61,135 bases of DNA, taken from positions 98,097-159,231 of the forward strand of contig JBCCUP010000003.1 of NCBI GenBank assembly GCA_039196715.1, read 5' to 3'. The translations under genes were made by a program, and so were the position numbers. The DNA comes from Pseudomonadota bacterium (lineage in GTDB: Bacteria > Pseudomonadota > Gammaproteobacteria > CALCKW01). This document shows, piece after piece, positions 1-8,490 of the stretch. Numbering within the stretch: the first letter of the stretch is position 1; the number at the start of each line of letters is the position of its first letter. Below the pieces are notes generated by a model, which was not told the DNA's origin, did not search any database, and saw only the letters and a list, made by a program, of their open reading frames with translations.

Positions 1-368
1 AGTCGCCTTTCGAGCACCTGGCGTTGTTGTTCAATGCGCTGAAACCCGGCGGACACCTGTTGCTCGAGACGCTGGTGACCGACGGTGATCAGCACCATGT
101 GTTGGTGCCTTCCGATCGCTACGCACGCATGCGCAACGTGTGGTGCCTGCCGAGCACCGCGGCCTTGACGCACTGGTTGAACCGAATCGGCTTCGACGCC
201 GTGGCGTGCGTGGACTGCACGGCGACAACCGAGGACGAGCAACGCACAACCGACTGGATGCGCTTCGAGTCGCACGCGCACGCGCTCGATCCTGACGACC
301 CGACACGCACCATCGAGGGACTGCCCGCACCGCGGCGCGCGAGTTTCCTGGCCCGGCGCCCACGCTGA
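1..368 (+). CDS. cmoB: CmoB C-terminus (tRNA uridine-34 carboxymethyltransferase), 5' truncated by the window edge
   Basis: The frame is open from the first bases (SPFEHLALLFNALKPGG) and ends with TGA at 366-368. CmoB transfers a carboxymethyl group from carboxy-SAM to 5-hydroxyuridine at tRNA position 34, giving cmo5U. The visible 121 residues match the CmoB C-terminus: a GDRYARMRNVW-like segment, a TTEDEQRTTDWM segment, and the end EGLPAPRRASFLARRP. The SAM-binding half lies upstream of the window. The CmoA gene, which makes the cofactor, is not visible here. The family call is firm; only the start is missing. Confidence 0.93.
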   Translation, partial: SPFEHLALLFNALKPGGHLLLETLVTDGDQHHVLVPSDRYARMRNVWCLPSTAALTHWLNRIGFDAVACVDCTATTEDEQRTTDWMRFESHAHALDPDDPTRTIEGLPAPRRASFLARRPR

Positions 369-387
369 GCATGGCTGCGCGCTTCGG

Positions 388-396
388 TGATACACT
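388..396 (+). promoter_or_regulatory. Putative extended -10 promoter element
   Basis: TG-A-TACACT lies 20 nt after the cmoB stop and about 33 nt before the ATG at 429. A TG one base upstream of a TACACT hexamer fits an extended -10 box. No good -35 is visible. Its position argues against the alternative GTG start at 387, which would overlap it. Inferred from pattern only. Confidence 0.35.
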
Positions 397-428
397 CTGC
401 CGCGTTCCGGCCCCTCCGACAGCGACGC

Positions 429-1358
429 ATGACGCAGACAGCCCCGTCAAACGGTGACATCCGCGAGACCGACGGCACGCGGCGTATCCACATCGACGGC
501 TATTGGATTCGATACTACGAACCGCCAGAGGAGAGTCCTGCCAACCACCGTGCGCTGATCATCAGCCTGACACGCCGCGCCTTTCACCACACCGAGGCCG
601 GTATCAACACGCCCGGCCACAACCTCGAGGCCGCGCGCGAGGCACACCACCGGGAAACCGACCCCGACCGCAAACGGGTCAACGCCGCGATGCTGGCTGG
701 TGCCCTGTTCAACCGCGCCACGGACATCTTCACCAGTGTGGTCGACCTCGACCGGCGCGGTGTCAAGCTGGCGCGGGAAGACGGCTTGATGCGCGAGTGC
801 AGCGCGTGTTTCGTCGAGGCCATGGAACTCGGCAAGCAAGTCCGGCACTACAGCGGCGAGGAGGGCATCGACGAATTGTGGGGTGAACCCTGCAAGGCCT
901 TCACGATGACCATCGCCGATTTCTACACCCAGCGGTACCTCAAGATCGCGCAGACCATGCGCAGCATCGAAAACCTCGCGAGTTCGATGCACGACGCCTT
1001 TGTCGTCGAAGCGGACTGCCGTGAGTTGGACGGTCTGCTCAGCCGCTTTTGCGAAGCCGCATGCGCACACACCGAGACCAGCAAGGGTGACCTCGAATTC
1101 TTCACCATTTGGCCGCGCTTCGTCGCCGCAAGCGAACACATCGAGCACTTCGAGCCCGTCCACGGCGAGGCCAACTGGCAAGGCGTCAAGCCGCACTACC
1201 ACTTCTGCCTGAAGCTGCTGCGAGACGGTCGCAACCTGATCAGCTACATGGCCGGGGCGCGCGTGCCCATGCCGGTGAGTTCGCGCAACTACCTCGCCAC
1301 CCTGCGTCGATTCATCCGCGACAGCGCACCCTACCTGCGCGACGCCCGCCCTGACTGA
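429..1358 (+). CDS. Unrecognised protein, predicted mostly alpha-helical, 309 aa
   Basis: I do not recognise this family. The protein is soluble, with no signal peptide or membrane segment, rich in charged and aromatic residues, and probably mostly helical. Visible landmarks are an N-terminal strand-like segment (RRIHIDGYWIRYYEPP), a His-rich helix (RAFHHTEAGI), a Cys-containing stretch (MRECSACFVEAMELG) and a C-terminal PHYHFCLKLLRDG segment. ATG 429 is preferred to GTG 387 because a promoter-like TG-A-TACACT falls at 388-396. The gene sits between cmoB and an mnmC-type methyltransferase that begins 8 nt before its stop, so co-transcription with the latter is likely. Coding potential is supported by length, codon pattern and tight packing. 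Confidence 0.75.
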   Translation: MTQTAPSNGDIRETDGTRRIHIDGYWIRYYEPPEESPANHRALIISLTRRAFHHTEAGINTPGHNLEAAREAHHRETDPDRKRVNAAMLAGALFNRATDIFTSVVDLDRRGVKLAREDGLMRECSACFVEAMELGKQVRHYSGEEGIDELWGEPCKAFTMTIADFYTQRYLKIAQTMRSIENLASSMHDAFVVEADCRELDGLLSRFCEAACAHTETSKGDLEFFTIWPRFVAASEHIEHFEPVHGEANWQGVKPHYHFCLKLLRDGRNLISYMAGARVPMPVSSRNYLATLRRFIRDSAPYLRDARPD

Positions 1359-2040
1359 CACCCCGCTCACCACCGAGGACGGCAGCCGCACCCTGTCCCG
1401 CCCCGGGGCCGAGACCTTCCACTCGATCCACGGTGCCGTGACCGAGTCCCGCCACGTGTTTCTGGCGGCACCGTCGCTCGCAAAGCGGCTGCACGCGCGC
1501 TCGGTCGTGCGCGTGCTGGAGATCGGCTTCGGGTCGGGCCTGAATTTTCTGCTTGCCGCCGACCTCGCGCTGCGCGCAGGTGCGCAGCTGCACTACACGG
1601 CGCTTGAGATCGCGCTGCCGAGCGGCGAGCAGTTTCTCGCGCTCGAACACGCGCAATGGCTCGACCACCCCACGCTCGCCGAACGTGTGGCTGGCAGTCT
1701 GCTGGCCGACCGGCGGCAGGGACCCCACACACGCCACCTGCACCACGGTGGCGTGCAGCTCGACCTCTACCTGCAGGACGCCACGGCGGCCGATCTGGGA
1801 CGACACTGGCACGATGTGGTGTTTCACGACGGGTTCAGCCCGGCGACGTGCCCTTCGCTGTGGACGGATGTGTTCCTCAGCCGTTGCGTCCAGAGCCTGC
1901 GGGCCGGCGGTTGCCTGGTCACCTACTGCGCGCGCGGTGCCGTGCGCCGCAGCCTGCTGGCCACCGGGGCGCAGGTGGACCGCCTGCCGGGCCCGCCCGG
2001 AAAGCGCGAGATGCTGCGCGCCCGTGTTCCCTTGCCCTGA
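1351..2040 (+). CDS. mnmD: MnmC-type tRNA methyltransferase domain protein (stand-alone MnmD)
   Basis: Predicted SAM-dependent methyltransferase that completes mnm5(s2)U at the tRNA wobble position, corresponding to the N-terminal half of E. coli MnmC. Motifs include a SAM-binding loop (VLEIGFGSGLNFL), VVFHDGFSP and the family ending GPPGKREMLRA. The conserved N-terminal segment LTTEDGSRTLSRPGAETFHS lies upstream of the GTG at 1438. The true start must therefore be further left. The only usable codon after the in-frame stop at 1276-1278 is CTG 1351, overlapping the preceding gene by 8 nt; the GTG 1438 version would lose about 29 conserved residues. The FAD oxidoreductase half of fused MnmC is absent. 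Confidence 0.82.
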   Translation: MTDTPLTTEDGSRTLSRPGAETFHSIHGAVTESRHVFLAAPSLAKRLHARSVVRVLEIGFGSGLNFLLAADLALRAGAQLHYTALEIALPSGEQFLALEHAQWLDHPTLAERVAGSLLADRRQGPHTRHLHHGGVQLDLYLQDATAADLGRHWHDVVFHDGFSPATCPSLWTDVFLSRCVQSLRAGGCLVTYCARGAVRRSLLATGAQVDRLPGPPGKREMLRARVPLP

Positions 2041-2235
2041 CTCGGCGACAGTGCCGCCGCGCTGACCTGACGGTCTGCCATCGAGCGTGTTGGGGCACGG
2101 CGCTTTCAAGCTTCGCGACTTCCCTGCCGATGTGACTCTGACGCCAGTGCGTGAGGTGGGTCTTCGGGTCTCACCGGTCGGGTATCAGGGGACGATGCGC
2201 GATTTCATCCGGGCAGAGGGATTTGCCGTATGGCA

Positions 2236-2264
2236 TTGACTCGACAGCGGCGGGTCAATAGAAA
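2236..2264 (+). promoter_or_regulatory. Putative sigma-70 promoter for the histidine phosphatase gene
   Basis: TTGACT (2236-2241) is followed after 17 nt by TAGAAA (2259-2264): 5 of 6 and 4 of 6 consensus matches at ideal spacing. The predicted transcription start, about 2271, falls on a 14-bp perfect palindrome at 2272-2285. The next gene starts at 2316. Confidence 0.45.
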
Positions 2265-2271
2265 TACAGAT

Positions 2272-2285
2272 CGCCTTCGAAGGCG
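2272..2285. repeat. 14-bp perfect palindrome at a predicted transcription start
   Basis: CGCCTTCGAAGGCG is fully self-complementary. It directly follows the predicted promoter at 2236-2264 and precedes the gene at 2316. It could be an operator or a 5'-leader structure, or chance. The rest of the 275-nt spacer (2041-2315) shows no coding signal. Confidence 0.4.
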
Positions 2286-2315
2286 GCGCGGCAGGCCCCC
2301 GGCCTGAGAGAGACC

Positions 2316-2927
2316 ATGGTTGCACAAGCAAGACGCCTGTACCTGCTTCGGCACGGACCGACGGACTGGAACGCGGAACACCGAATCCAGGGCCACACCG
2401 ACATCGAACTCAGCGATCTGGGTCGCGCCACGGTCAGCCGACGCGCCCTGAGCGCGCGTCCCCGTGCCGCACGCTGGTTCACCAGCCCCCTGAAACGCGC
2501 CCGTGAAACCGCTGCACTGATGCACCTGCACGCGGAGGTCGAATCGTCGCTGATCGAGATTGCTTTCGGCGACTGGGAAGGGATCAGCAAGCACGATCTC
2601 CGTATCGACAAGGCGCTGGTCGGTCGTGGCTGGGACCGCCGTCCGCCGGGGGGCGAGAGCCGCCGAGAAGCCCTGCACCGTGTGTTGGCCTGGCTGGCCG
2701 CCGTTCCGGGCGACAGCGACGTTGGTGCCGTCGTTCACGGCGGTCTGATCAAGGCGATGTACGCCCACGCGACGGGGTGGGACCTGCGCGGTGACCCCCC
2801 ACACACACTGCACTGGGAGGCCGTGCACGGCTTCGACATGGACCGCTACGGGCGCATCGTCGGCGACAGCTACTCGAGCGAACTCATCGGCGACAGCGCC
2901 GCGTGGGATTTTCCTTTCGCCGCCTAG
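2316..2927 (+). CDS. Histidine phosphatase family protein
   Basis: Phosphoglycerate mutase-like phosphatase of 203 aa, presumably cytoplasmic. The phosphohistidine motif LLRHGPTDWN is at residues 10-19 (His13), and the second catalytic His lies in VVHGG near residue 141. A family Arg sits in SPLKRARETA, followed by an acidic IAFGDWEG segment. The fold does not specify the substrate; alpha-ribazole phosphatase-like (CobC) and generic sugar or acid phosphatases share it, and the cobalamin genes are far away at 58-61 kb. The purine-rich GAGAGA before the ATG may serve as ribosome binding site. It ends 2 nt before the convergent HD gene. Confidence 0.88.
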   Translation: MVAQARRLYLLRHGPTDWNAEHRIQGHTDIELSDLGRATVSRRALSARPRAARWFTSPLKRARETAALMHLHAEVESSLIEIAFGDWEGISKHDLRIDKALVGRGWDRRPPGGESRREALHRVLAWLAAVPGDSDVGAVVHGGLIKAMYAHATGWDLRGDPPHTLHWEAVHGFDMDRYGRIVGDSYSSELIGDSAAWDFPFAA

Positions 2928-2929
2928 CG

Positions 2930-3553
2930 TCAGGCCGCGAGAAAACGCGACAGGTTGGCGCGCGCACCCCGTTCGCAGGCATCACGAAAATAGGTGGTGT
3001 GGTAAATCCATTCGCGCTCAAGCAGTTTTGCCAGAAACGCTTTCTGGGCGGCCTCGCACTCGGCTTGACGGGCGTTCGGAAACTCCGCGGAGACCTGCAG
3101 ACTCTGGTGGTCGAACACGCTGGCATCCGCGCCGAGACCGGCGATGTCGATGTCGGCGAGCACCGCACCGTCCGCGCTCCCCGGGGCAACCAGGTGTCGG
3201 GTGTCCAGCACCAGCTCCGCGACGCGGTCGACCGCGCAGGGGGCCAGGTGGTCAGTCGCGAGCCGTCGCCACAGGTCGGCACTGGCCTGCTCGTTGCCGG
3301 TTGCGCCGGGTACGCACACCACGTCGTGAAACCAGACCGCCATTCGCACGGTAGCGAGGTCCCCCACGTGGCTGGCGACATCGTCGAGCTGGGCGAGCAG
3401 GTTCAGTATGTGGTTACGGTCGTGAAAACGGCGCCAGGGTTCGGTGTAACCGGTTTCCAGGGCGTCATAGAGGTGGCGCACACACCCGCTGTCCGGATTG
3501 CCACCCAGCGCAATCCAGTCGTTGCGAAAACGATAGAGAGTGAATTCATTCAT
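2930..3553 (-). CDS. HD-domain metal-dependent phosphohydrolase (COG4339-like)
   Basis: Predicted metal-dependent phosphohydrolase of 207 aa. From the chosen ATG at 3553, RNH (residues 46-48) and WFHDVV (His76-Asp77) are the HD metal ligands, and a later D-x-D pair occurs in LADIDIAGLG. This pattern matches a small uncharacterised proteobacterial HD family whose substrate is unknown. An upstream start (3583) would add ten residues lacking family character. The gene converges on the histidine phosphatase and diverges from ugd; the 180-nt spacer to ugd presumably carries both promoters. Confidence 0.8.
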   Translation of the reverse strand: MNEFTLYRFRNDWIALGGNPDSGCVRHLYDALETGYTEPWRRFHDRNHILNLLAQLDDVASHVGDLATVRMAVWFHDVVCVPGATGNEQASADLWRRLATDHLAPCAVDRVAELVLDTRHLVAPGSADGAVLADIDIAGLGADASVFDHQSLQVSAEFPNARQAECEAAQKAFLAKLLEREWIYHTTYFRDACERGARANLSRFLAA

Positions 3554-3689
3554 TTTTGGACGCGCACACGCAACAGACAACATCCCATGGGGCTGGACAC
3601 CTTACGCAAATGCCGCGCCGATCGACAATTAGGACTGCACTGATGCCACCGATTGGCCGATACGCAAAGGATAGTTCAAAGAACCTCGA

Positions 3690-3695
3690 TACAAT
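3690..3695 (+). promoter_or_regulatory. Putative -10 box for ugd
   Basis: TACAAT lies 39 nt before the GTG start of ugd. No convincing -35 is visible at 16-18 nt. A short inverted repeat, GTTC-AAA-GAAC (3674-3684), lies just upstream. Weak evidence. Confidence 0.3.
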
Positions 3696-3734
3696 CACCA
3701 ACACCCCTCGCGCGAACCACACTTCGGGAACACT

Positions 3735-5081
3735 GTGAACATCACGATTTATGGATCTGGCTACGTTGGTCTGGTCACCGGCAGCTGCCTCGCGGACGTT
3801 GGCAACAACGTCCTCTGCGTCGACATCGACGAGGCCAAGGTGGCCCGACTCAAGCAAGGCGACATTCCGATTTTCGAGCCCGGTCTCGACAACGTCATCA
3901 CGCGCAACGTCGAGATGCAACGGCTGGATTTCACCACCGACATGGACCGGGCCGTGGCGCACGCCGAGGTGCAGTTCATCGCCGTCGGCACCCCGCCGGG
4001 TGAGGACGGCTCGGCCGACATGCAGTACGTGCTCGCGGTGGCCGAAACCATAGGCAGTCGAATGACTGAGCCCCGAATCATCGTCAACAAGTCGACGGTG
4101 CCGGTCGGCACGGCCGACCGCGTCAGCGCACGTGTGCAGGCTGCCTTAGCCGAGCGCGGTGTGGACGTTGGTTTCAGTGTGGTGTCGAACCCCGAGTTCC
4201 TGAAAGAAGGCGCGGCGATCGGCGATTTCATGAAGCCCGATCGGATCATCGTCGGCACCGACAATGCGCACGCCACCGGTGTGATGCGCGAGCTGTACGG
4301 GCCGTTCGTGCGCAACCACGACCGGCTGATCTTCATGGATGTGCGGTCCGCGGAACTGACCAAGTACGCTGCGAACGCGATGCTGGCGACCAAGATCAGC
4401 TTCATGAACGAGCTGTCGAACCTCGCCGACCGGCTCGGTGCAGACATCGAGAAAGTGCGCATCGGCATCGGGTCTGATCCCCGCATCGGCTACAGCTTCA
4501 TCTACCCCGGCTGCGGCTACGGCGGCTCCTGCTTTCCGAAAGACGTCAAGGCTCTGGTCGCCACGGCGCGGGAAAACGACTACGAGCCGCAGTTGCTGGC
4601 CGCAGTGGAGGACGTCAACGAGCGCCAGAAACGCGTGCTGCAAGCCAAGATCGACACCGAGTTCGGCCAGGACCTCAGCGGCAAGACCTTCGCGTTCTGG
4701 GGCTTGGCGTTCAAACCGAACACCGACGACATGCGCGAAGCGCCTGCCCGCGTGCTGATGGAATCGCTCTGGGCGCGCGGTGCAACGATCAAGGCCTACG
4801 ACCCGATCGCCATGAACGAGGCGCGCCACCTCTACCCGGACGACGCGCACCGCCTGCAACTGATGGGCACCGCGCTCGACGCTGTCCAGGGCGCGGATGC
4901 GTTGGTGATCAACACCGAGTGGCGGGAGTTCCGCAGCCCGGACTGGCCGCGCATCGTGCAGTCGATGAGCACCAACAACGTGTTCGATGGACGCAACATG
5001 TTCGAACCCGGTGTGCTCGCACAACACGGGGTCCGGTACCATTGCATCGGCCGCCCGAACAGCAGTCAATCGGCCGACTGA
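3735..5081 (+). CDS. ugd: UDP-glucose 6-dehydrogenase
   Basis: Oxidises UDP-glucose to UDP-glucuronate with 2 NAD+, supplying precursors for exopolysaccharide or lipopolysaccharide. The 448-aa length is typical. The N-terminal Rossmann motif [10 protein letters not shown] (residues 7-16) binds NAD, VGTPP and NKSTVPVGT are family signatures, [10 protein letters not shown] is conserved, and the catalytic Cys lies in [12 protein letters not shown]. The C-terminal UDP-binding domain ([17 protein letters not shown]) is complete. The start is GTG at 3735. No other polysaccharide genes are adjacent, so it appears to be a single-gene unit. Confidence 0.96.
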   Translation: MNITIYGSGYVGLVTGSCLADVGNNVLCVDIDEAKVARLKQGDIPIFEPGLDNVITRNVEMQRLDFTTDMDRAVAHAEVQFIAVGTPPGEDGSADMQYVLAVAETIGSRMTEPRIIVNKSTVPVGTADRVSARVQAALAERGVDVGFSVVSNPEFLKEGAAIGDFMKPDRIIVGTDNAHATGVMRELYGPFVRNHDRLIFMDVRSAELTKYAANAMLATKISFMNELSNLADRLGADIEKVRIGIGSDPRIGYSFIYPGCGYGGSCFPKDVKALVATARENDYEPQLLAAVEDVNERQKRVLQAKIDTEFGQDLSGKTFAFWGLAFKPNTDDMREAPARVLMESLWARGATIKAYDPIAMNEARHLYPDDAHRLQLMGTALDAVQGADALVINTEWREFRSPDWPRIVQSMSTNNVFDGRNMFEPGVLAQHGVRYHCIGRPNSSQSAD

Positions 5082-5175
5082 CGCGACCCTGGCCTGAGGG
5101 GCGTATCCGTCAACCGGCCGAGCTGACCGCGACGCCTTGACCGGGCGGCACCCGCTGCCCGCACACGAGACACCG

Positions 5176-6504
5176 ATGCCCGGCTTCGCCAAGCACCGAG
5201 ACATTTGGCGAATCGCCGGGCCGGTGATGCTCGGCAACTTCAGTGTGCCCCTGGTCGGCGTGGTCGACACCGCGGTGGTCGGCCACCTCAGCGACGCCCG
5301 CTACCTTGCCACCGTGGCCTTCGGCGCCGCGACGGTGTCGCTGGTGTTCTTTCTGTTCGGCTTCCTGCGCATGGGCACCGGCGGTCTGGTCGCCCAGGCC
5401 TCTGGCGCCGGAGATGCGGACGAGCTGGGTCTGGTCAGCTACCGCGCACTCGCCCTCGGGCTGCTGCTTGGCGCGGTGATCGCCCTCGCCTCGCCCGGGA
5501 TCGTCGCCGCGGCTGCGTGGGTCAGCGGCACGCAAGGCGAGGTCGCGGCGCTGCTGCCGGACTACCTCTACCCGCGACTGCTGTCCGCACCTGCGGCGCT
5601 CGCCAATTTCGTCATCCTCGGCGTGCTGATATCACTCGAGCGCGCCGGCCTTGCATTGCTTGTTCAGTTGCTGCTCAACGGCTGCAATGTGGCGCTGGAC
5701 ATCCTGCTGGTGACCGTCCTGCACTGGGATGTCGCTGGCGTCGCCATCGCCAGCGCGGTCAGTGAAATCCTCGCGTGCGCCGCCGGCGTCTGGGTGCTCC
5801 GACGTGCCTTGCATCAGCGCAGCGTGCAACGGCCGCCACTGACCGTGCTGCGCCGCGCACCGGGCTGGCCGCGCTTGCTGCTGGTGAACCGCGATATCCT
5901 GATTCGCTCGGCCTGCATCGTGGGGTGTTTCTACACCTTGCCTGTGCTGGGTGCGCGTTTCGGCGAAACGACGCTCGCGGCCAACGGCGTGTTGATGAAT
6001 TTCTTCATACTGGTCAGTTACACCCTCGACGGCTTCGCACACGCGGCCGAAGTGCAGGCCGGTACCGCCTACGGTGCCCGAGACCGCAAACTGTTGCGCG
6101 AGCGTGTCCAACTCGGCACCGCCTGGTCGATGGCCACGGCGGTGGTGATCTCGGCGGTGTACGCCGTGTTGGGTCCAACCGCGCTGGCTGCCCTGACCGA
6201 CCTGCCTGAGGTCTTGCAGACGGCAGAGCGCTACCTGCCCTGGCTTGTGGTATCCCCGGTGCTGGGTGCGCTTGCCTTTCAGATGGACGGCGTGTACTTC
6301 GGCACCACCCACACGGCCACCCTGCGCAACGCGATGTTGCTGTCCTGCGCCCTCTACGCCGGGCTGCTGTTTCTCTGTGTCCCCGCGTGGCAGAACCACG
6401 GTTTGTGGTTCGCGTTCAGCGCGTTTATGCTGTCGCGCGGGCTGTTTCTGCTGGCCCGTTACGCCTCCATCGAGCAAACGCTGCCCGCCAACCGTGCTGA
6501 TTGA
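5176..6504 (+). CDS. MATE family efflux transporter (DinF-like)
   Basis: Inner-membrane multidrug/toxic compound exporter of 442 aa with about 12 hydrophobic segments, using a cation gradient. The N-terminus IWRIAGPVMLGNFSVPLVG and the VDTAVVGHL segment are characteristic of the MATE/DinF branch. ATG 5176 is preferred over TTG 5137 because the upstream 13 residues are polar and not family-like. The stop overlaps the murB start by 11 nt, so the two genes are probably co-transcribed. The substrate is unknown. Confidence 0.9.
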   Translation: MPGFAKHRDIWRIAGPVMLGNFSVPLVGVVDTAVVGHLSDARYLATVAFGAATVSLVFFLFGFLRMGTGGLVAQASGAGDADELGLVSYRALALGLLLGAVIALASPGIVAAAAWVSGTQGEVAALLPDYLYPRLLSAPAALANFVILGVLISLERAGLALLVQLLLNGCNVALDILLVTVLHWDVAGVAIASAVSEILACAAGVWVLRRALHQRSVQRPPLTVLRRAPGWPRLLLVNRDILIRSACIVGCFYTLPVLGARFGETTLAANGVLMNFFILVSYTLDGFAHAAEVQAGTAYGARDRKLLRERVQLGTAWSMATAVVISAVYAVLGPTALAALTDLPEVLQTAERYLPWLVVSPVLGALAFQMDGVYFGTTHTATLRNAMLLSCALYAGLLFLCVPAWQNHGLWFAFSAFMLSRGLFLLARYASIEQTLPANRAD

Positions 6505-7510
6505 ATCCGCCTACTCACTCGCCGAGCACAACAGCTTCGGCTTCGATATCTGTGCGGCGTTTTTCGCACGCGCAGGCAGCGAAGACGACTTGCGCGAGGC
6601 ATTGGCGTGGTGTTCGGACAACAGCCAACCTCTCTGCGCACTGGGCGGGGGCAGCAATACCGTCTTTGCCGGCCAACCGCCCGGGTTGACCGTGCACATC
6701 GGCATCAAGGGCATCGAACACGAGGCTCACCCGGACGGCAGTGTGGTGCTGCGCGTCGGCGCGGGTGAGGACTGGCACGCGTTGGTGACACACTGCCTTG
6801 AACAAGGGTGGCACGGTCTCGAGAACCTGGCGCTGATACCCGGTGCCGTCGGGTCGGCGCCTATCCAGAATATCGGTGCGTACGGTGTCGAGCTCTCCGA
6901 CCGCTTTGTCCAATTGGAAGCCATTGACCGGGAGGACGGCGGCGCCGTGACGCTCGACGCCGAGGCCTGTGCCTTCGGCTACCGGGACAGCGCCTTCAAA
7001 CAACACTGGCGGGAGCGCTTCCTGATCAGCCGCGTGTGGTTGAAACTGAACACCACGGCGCAGCCAGTGCTCGACTACCCGGCTATCCGCAAGGCCCTGC
7101 AGGACACGGTTTCGCCCACACCTGAAGACGTATTCAACACGGTCGTGGCGGTCCGGCGCGCGCGCATTCCGGACCCGCGCGAGATCGGCAATGCGGGCAG
7201 TTTCTTCACCAACCCGCTGGTCCAGGGCGAGACCCGCGCGCGCTTGCTGGCCGACCACCCGGACTTGCCGAACTGGCCCCAGGCGGATGGCCAGTACAAA
7301 CTGTCGGCCGGCTGGTTGATCGAGCAGTGCGGCTGGAAAGGGTTTCGCGACGGGGCCGTAGGCGTCCACGAGCATCAGGCCCTCGTGCTGCTGAACCTCG
7401 GGGGGGCGACCGGCCTCGACGTGCTGGCACTCGCCGAACGCATCGCCGATTCCGTGCGCGTGACATTTGGTATAGATTTGACCATCGAACCGACGGTCGT
7501 GCGACCCTAG
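6494..7510 (+). CDS. murB: UDP-N-acetylenolpyruvoylglucosamine reductase
   Basis: FAD/NADPH enzyme that reduces UDP-GlcNAc-enolpyruvate to UDP-MurNAc, the second committed step of peptidoglycan synthesis. Its 338 aa match the long E. coli-type (type I) MurB. FAD-binding motifs are LGGGSNTVFA and IPGAVGSAPIQNIGAYGVE, the catalytic Ser is in GNAGSFFTNP, and HQALVLLN is near the end. The only suitable start is GTG 6494, giving VLIESAYSLAEHNSFG and overlapping the MATE stop by 11 nt. Confidence 0.94.
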   Translation: MLIESAYSLAEHNSFGFDICAAFFARAGSEDDLREALAWCSDNSQPLCALGGGSNTVFAGQPPGLTVHIGIKGIEHEAHPDGSVVLRVGAGEDWHALVTHCLEQGWHGLENLALIPGAVGSAPIQNIGAYGVELSDRFVQLEAIDREDGGAVTLDAEACAFGYRDSAFKQHWRERFLISRVWLKLNTTAQPVLDYPAIRKALQDTVSPTPEDVFNTVVAVRRARIPDPREIGNAGSFFTNPLVQGETRARLLADHPDLPNWPQADGQYKLSAGWLIEQCGWKGFRDGAVGVHEHQALVLLNLGGATGLDVLALAERIADSVRVTFGIDLTIEPTVVRP

Positions 7511-7539
7511 CACGCTGTCCTGACGACGAGCCGAATGCC

Positions 7540-8490
7540 GTGTATGCCCACTCGCTCCTGTCCACCACCGTGGTCGCTCGCGCCCTTGCGCGGTGCCTGT
7601 CGCTGCTGACGTGTCTGCTGTGGCTTGCGTCCGCACCGGCCAACGCCGCACCCTACCCCGAATACACAAGCCCGGTCGTGGACGCCGCCGACGTGCTGTC
7701 TCTCAGCACGCGTACCCGGCTCACCGAGGCCCTGCAGGCACACCGGGACCGCGTCGGAGACGAGGTCGCGGTGGTCACGGTGCCTGGCCTCGACGGGGTG
7801 AACATCGGCCAGTACGCGCTCGGGTTGGCGCGGCAATGGCGCCTGGGCCAGTCCGGGCGAGACAACGGCGTCCTGATCGTGATCGCGCCCGAGGAACGGC
7901 GCGTGCGCATCGAGGTTGGCTACGGGCTCGAAGACACCCTGCGTGACAGCGACGCCGCCGACATCATTGCCACGTCGATGACGCCGCGATTCCGGGTCGG
8001 CGACCTCGACGGCGGCACGCGTGACGGTGTCGACGCGGTGCTGACACGGTTGCAAAACACCGCCGTGCCCCGCGTCGATCGCGGCGGCAGTGGCCACACC
8101 ATGGCCATCCCGCTGGTGTTCGCGGCCCTGTTTGCAGCCACGCACTTCCTCGACCGCCGTCGCCGCACACACGTCATCGGCACGCTGATCGCCGCCGGCG
8201 TCGCGGCCATGGTCATCAATGCCATCAGCGGCCAGTGGCTGTTCGGTGTTGCCGCGGGACTGATCGCGGGCGGTGCGGTCTTCTTGCGCGGCCAGCGCGC
8301 AGCCGCAGCCGGATCGGGGGGCGCCACGCCTCCGCCACCGGGGCACCCTGGCGTGCTTGAACCAACACACGTCGACGACAGCGACCCGGAAGCGCGCAGC
8401 CCGTTTCACGGCAACCGCAATGCCCGCCCAGGGGACAACGACGGCGGCGGCGGCGGGTTCGGCGGTGGAGGCGCGTCGGGCGGATGGTAG
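7540..8490 (+). CDS. TPM-domain protein with signal peptide and Gly-rich tail (YgcG-like)
   Basis: Exported or membrane-anchored TPM (YgcG/TLP18.3-type) protein of 316 aa. GTG 7540 gives a signal peptide (ALARCLSLLTCLLWLASAPANA), then the TPM domain at about 40-170 with ALGLARQWRLGQSGRDNGVL and IEVGYGLEDTL. Two or three membrane segments follow at about 190-250, then a Pro/Gly-rich tail ending in a poly-Gly stretch and GW, as is usual for this family. Starts further left run inside murB and are rejected. The bacterial role is uncertain; plant relatives act in photosystem II repair. The stop overlaps the next TPM gene by 7 nt. Confidence 0.85.
   Translation: MYAHSLLSTTVVARALARCLSLLTCLLWLASAPANAAPYPEYTSPVVDAADVLSLSTRTRLTEALQAHRDRVGDEVAVVTVPGLDGVNIGQYALGLARQWRLGQSGRDNGVLIVIAPEERRVRIEVGYGLEDTLRDSDAADIIATSMTPRFRVGDLDGGTRDGVDAVLTRLQNTAVPRVDRGGSGHTMAIPLVFAALFAATHFLDRRRRTHVIGTLIAAGVAAMVINAISGQWLFGVAAGLIAGGAVFLRGQRAAAAGSGGATPPPPGHPGVLEPTHVDDSDPEARSPFHGNRNARPGDNDGGGGGFGGGGASGGW

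Noticed and set aside
387-428. GTG 387 as start of the unrecognised helical protein
   Set aside because: It overlaps a TG-A-TACACT promoter-like element and lacks a ribosome binding site; ATG 429 is more plausible.
7327-7539. Extended N-terminus of the first TPM protein inside murB
   Set aside because: The extra residues are Arg-rich frame-shadow sequence; GTG 7540 gives a clean signal peptide.
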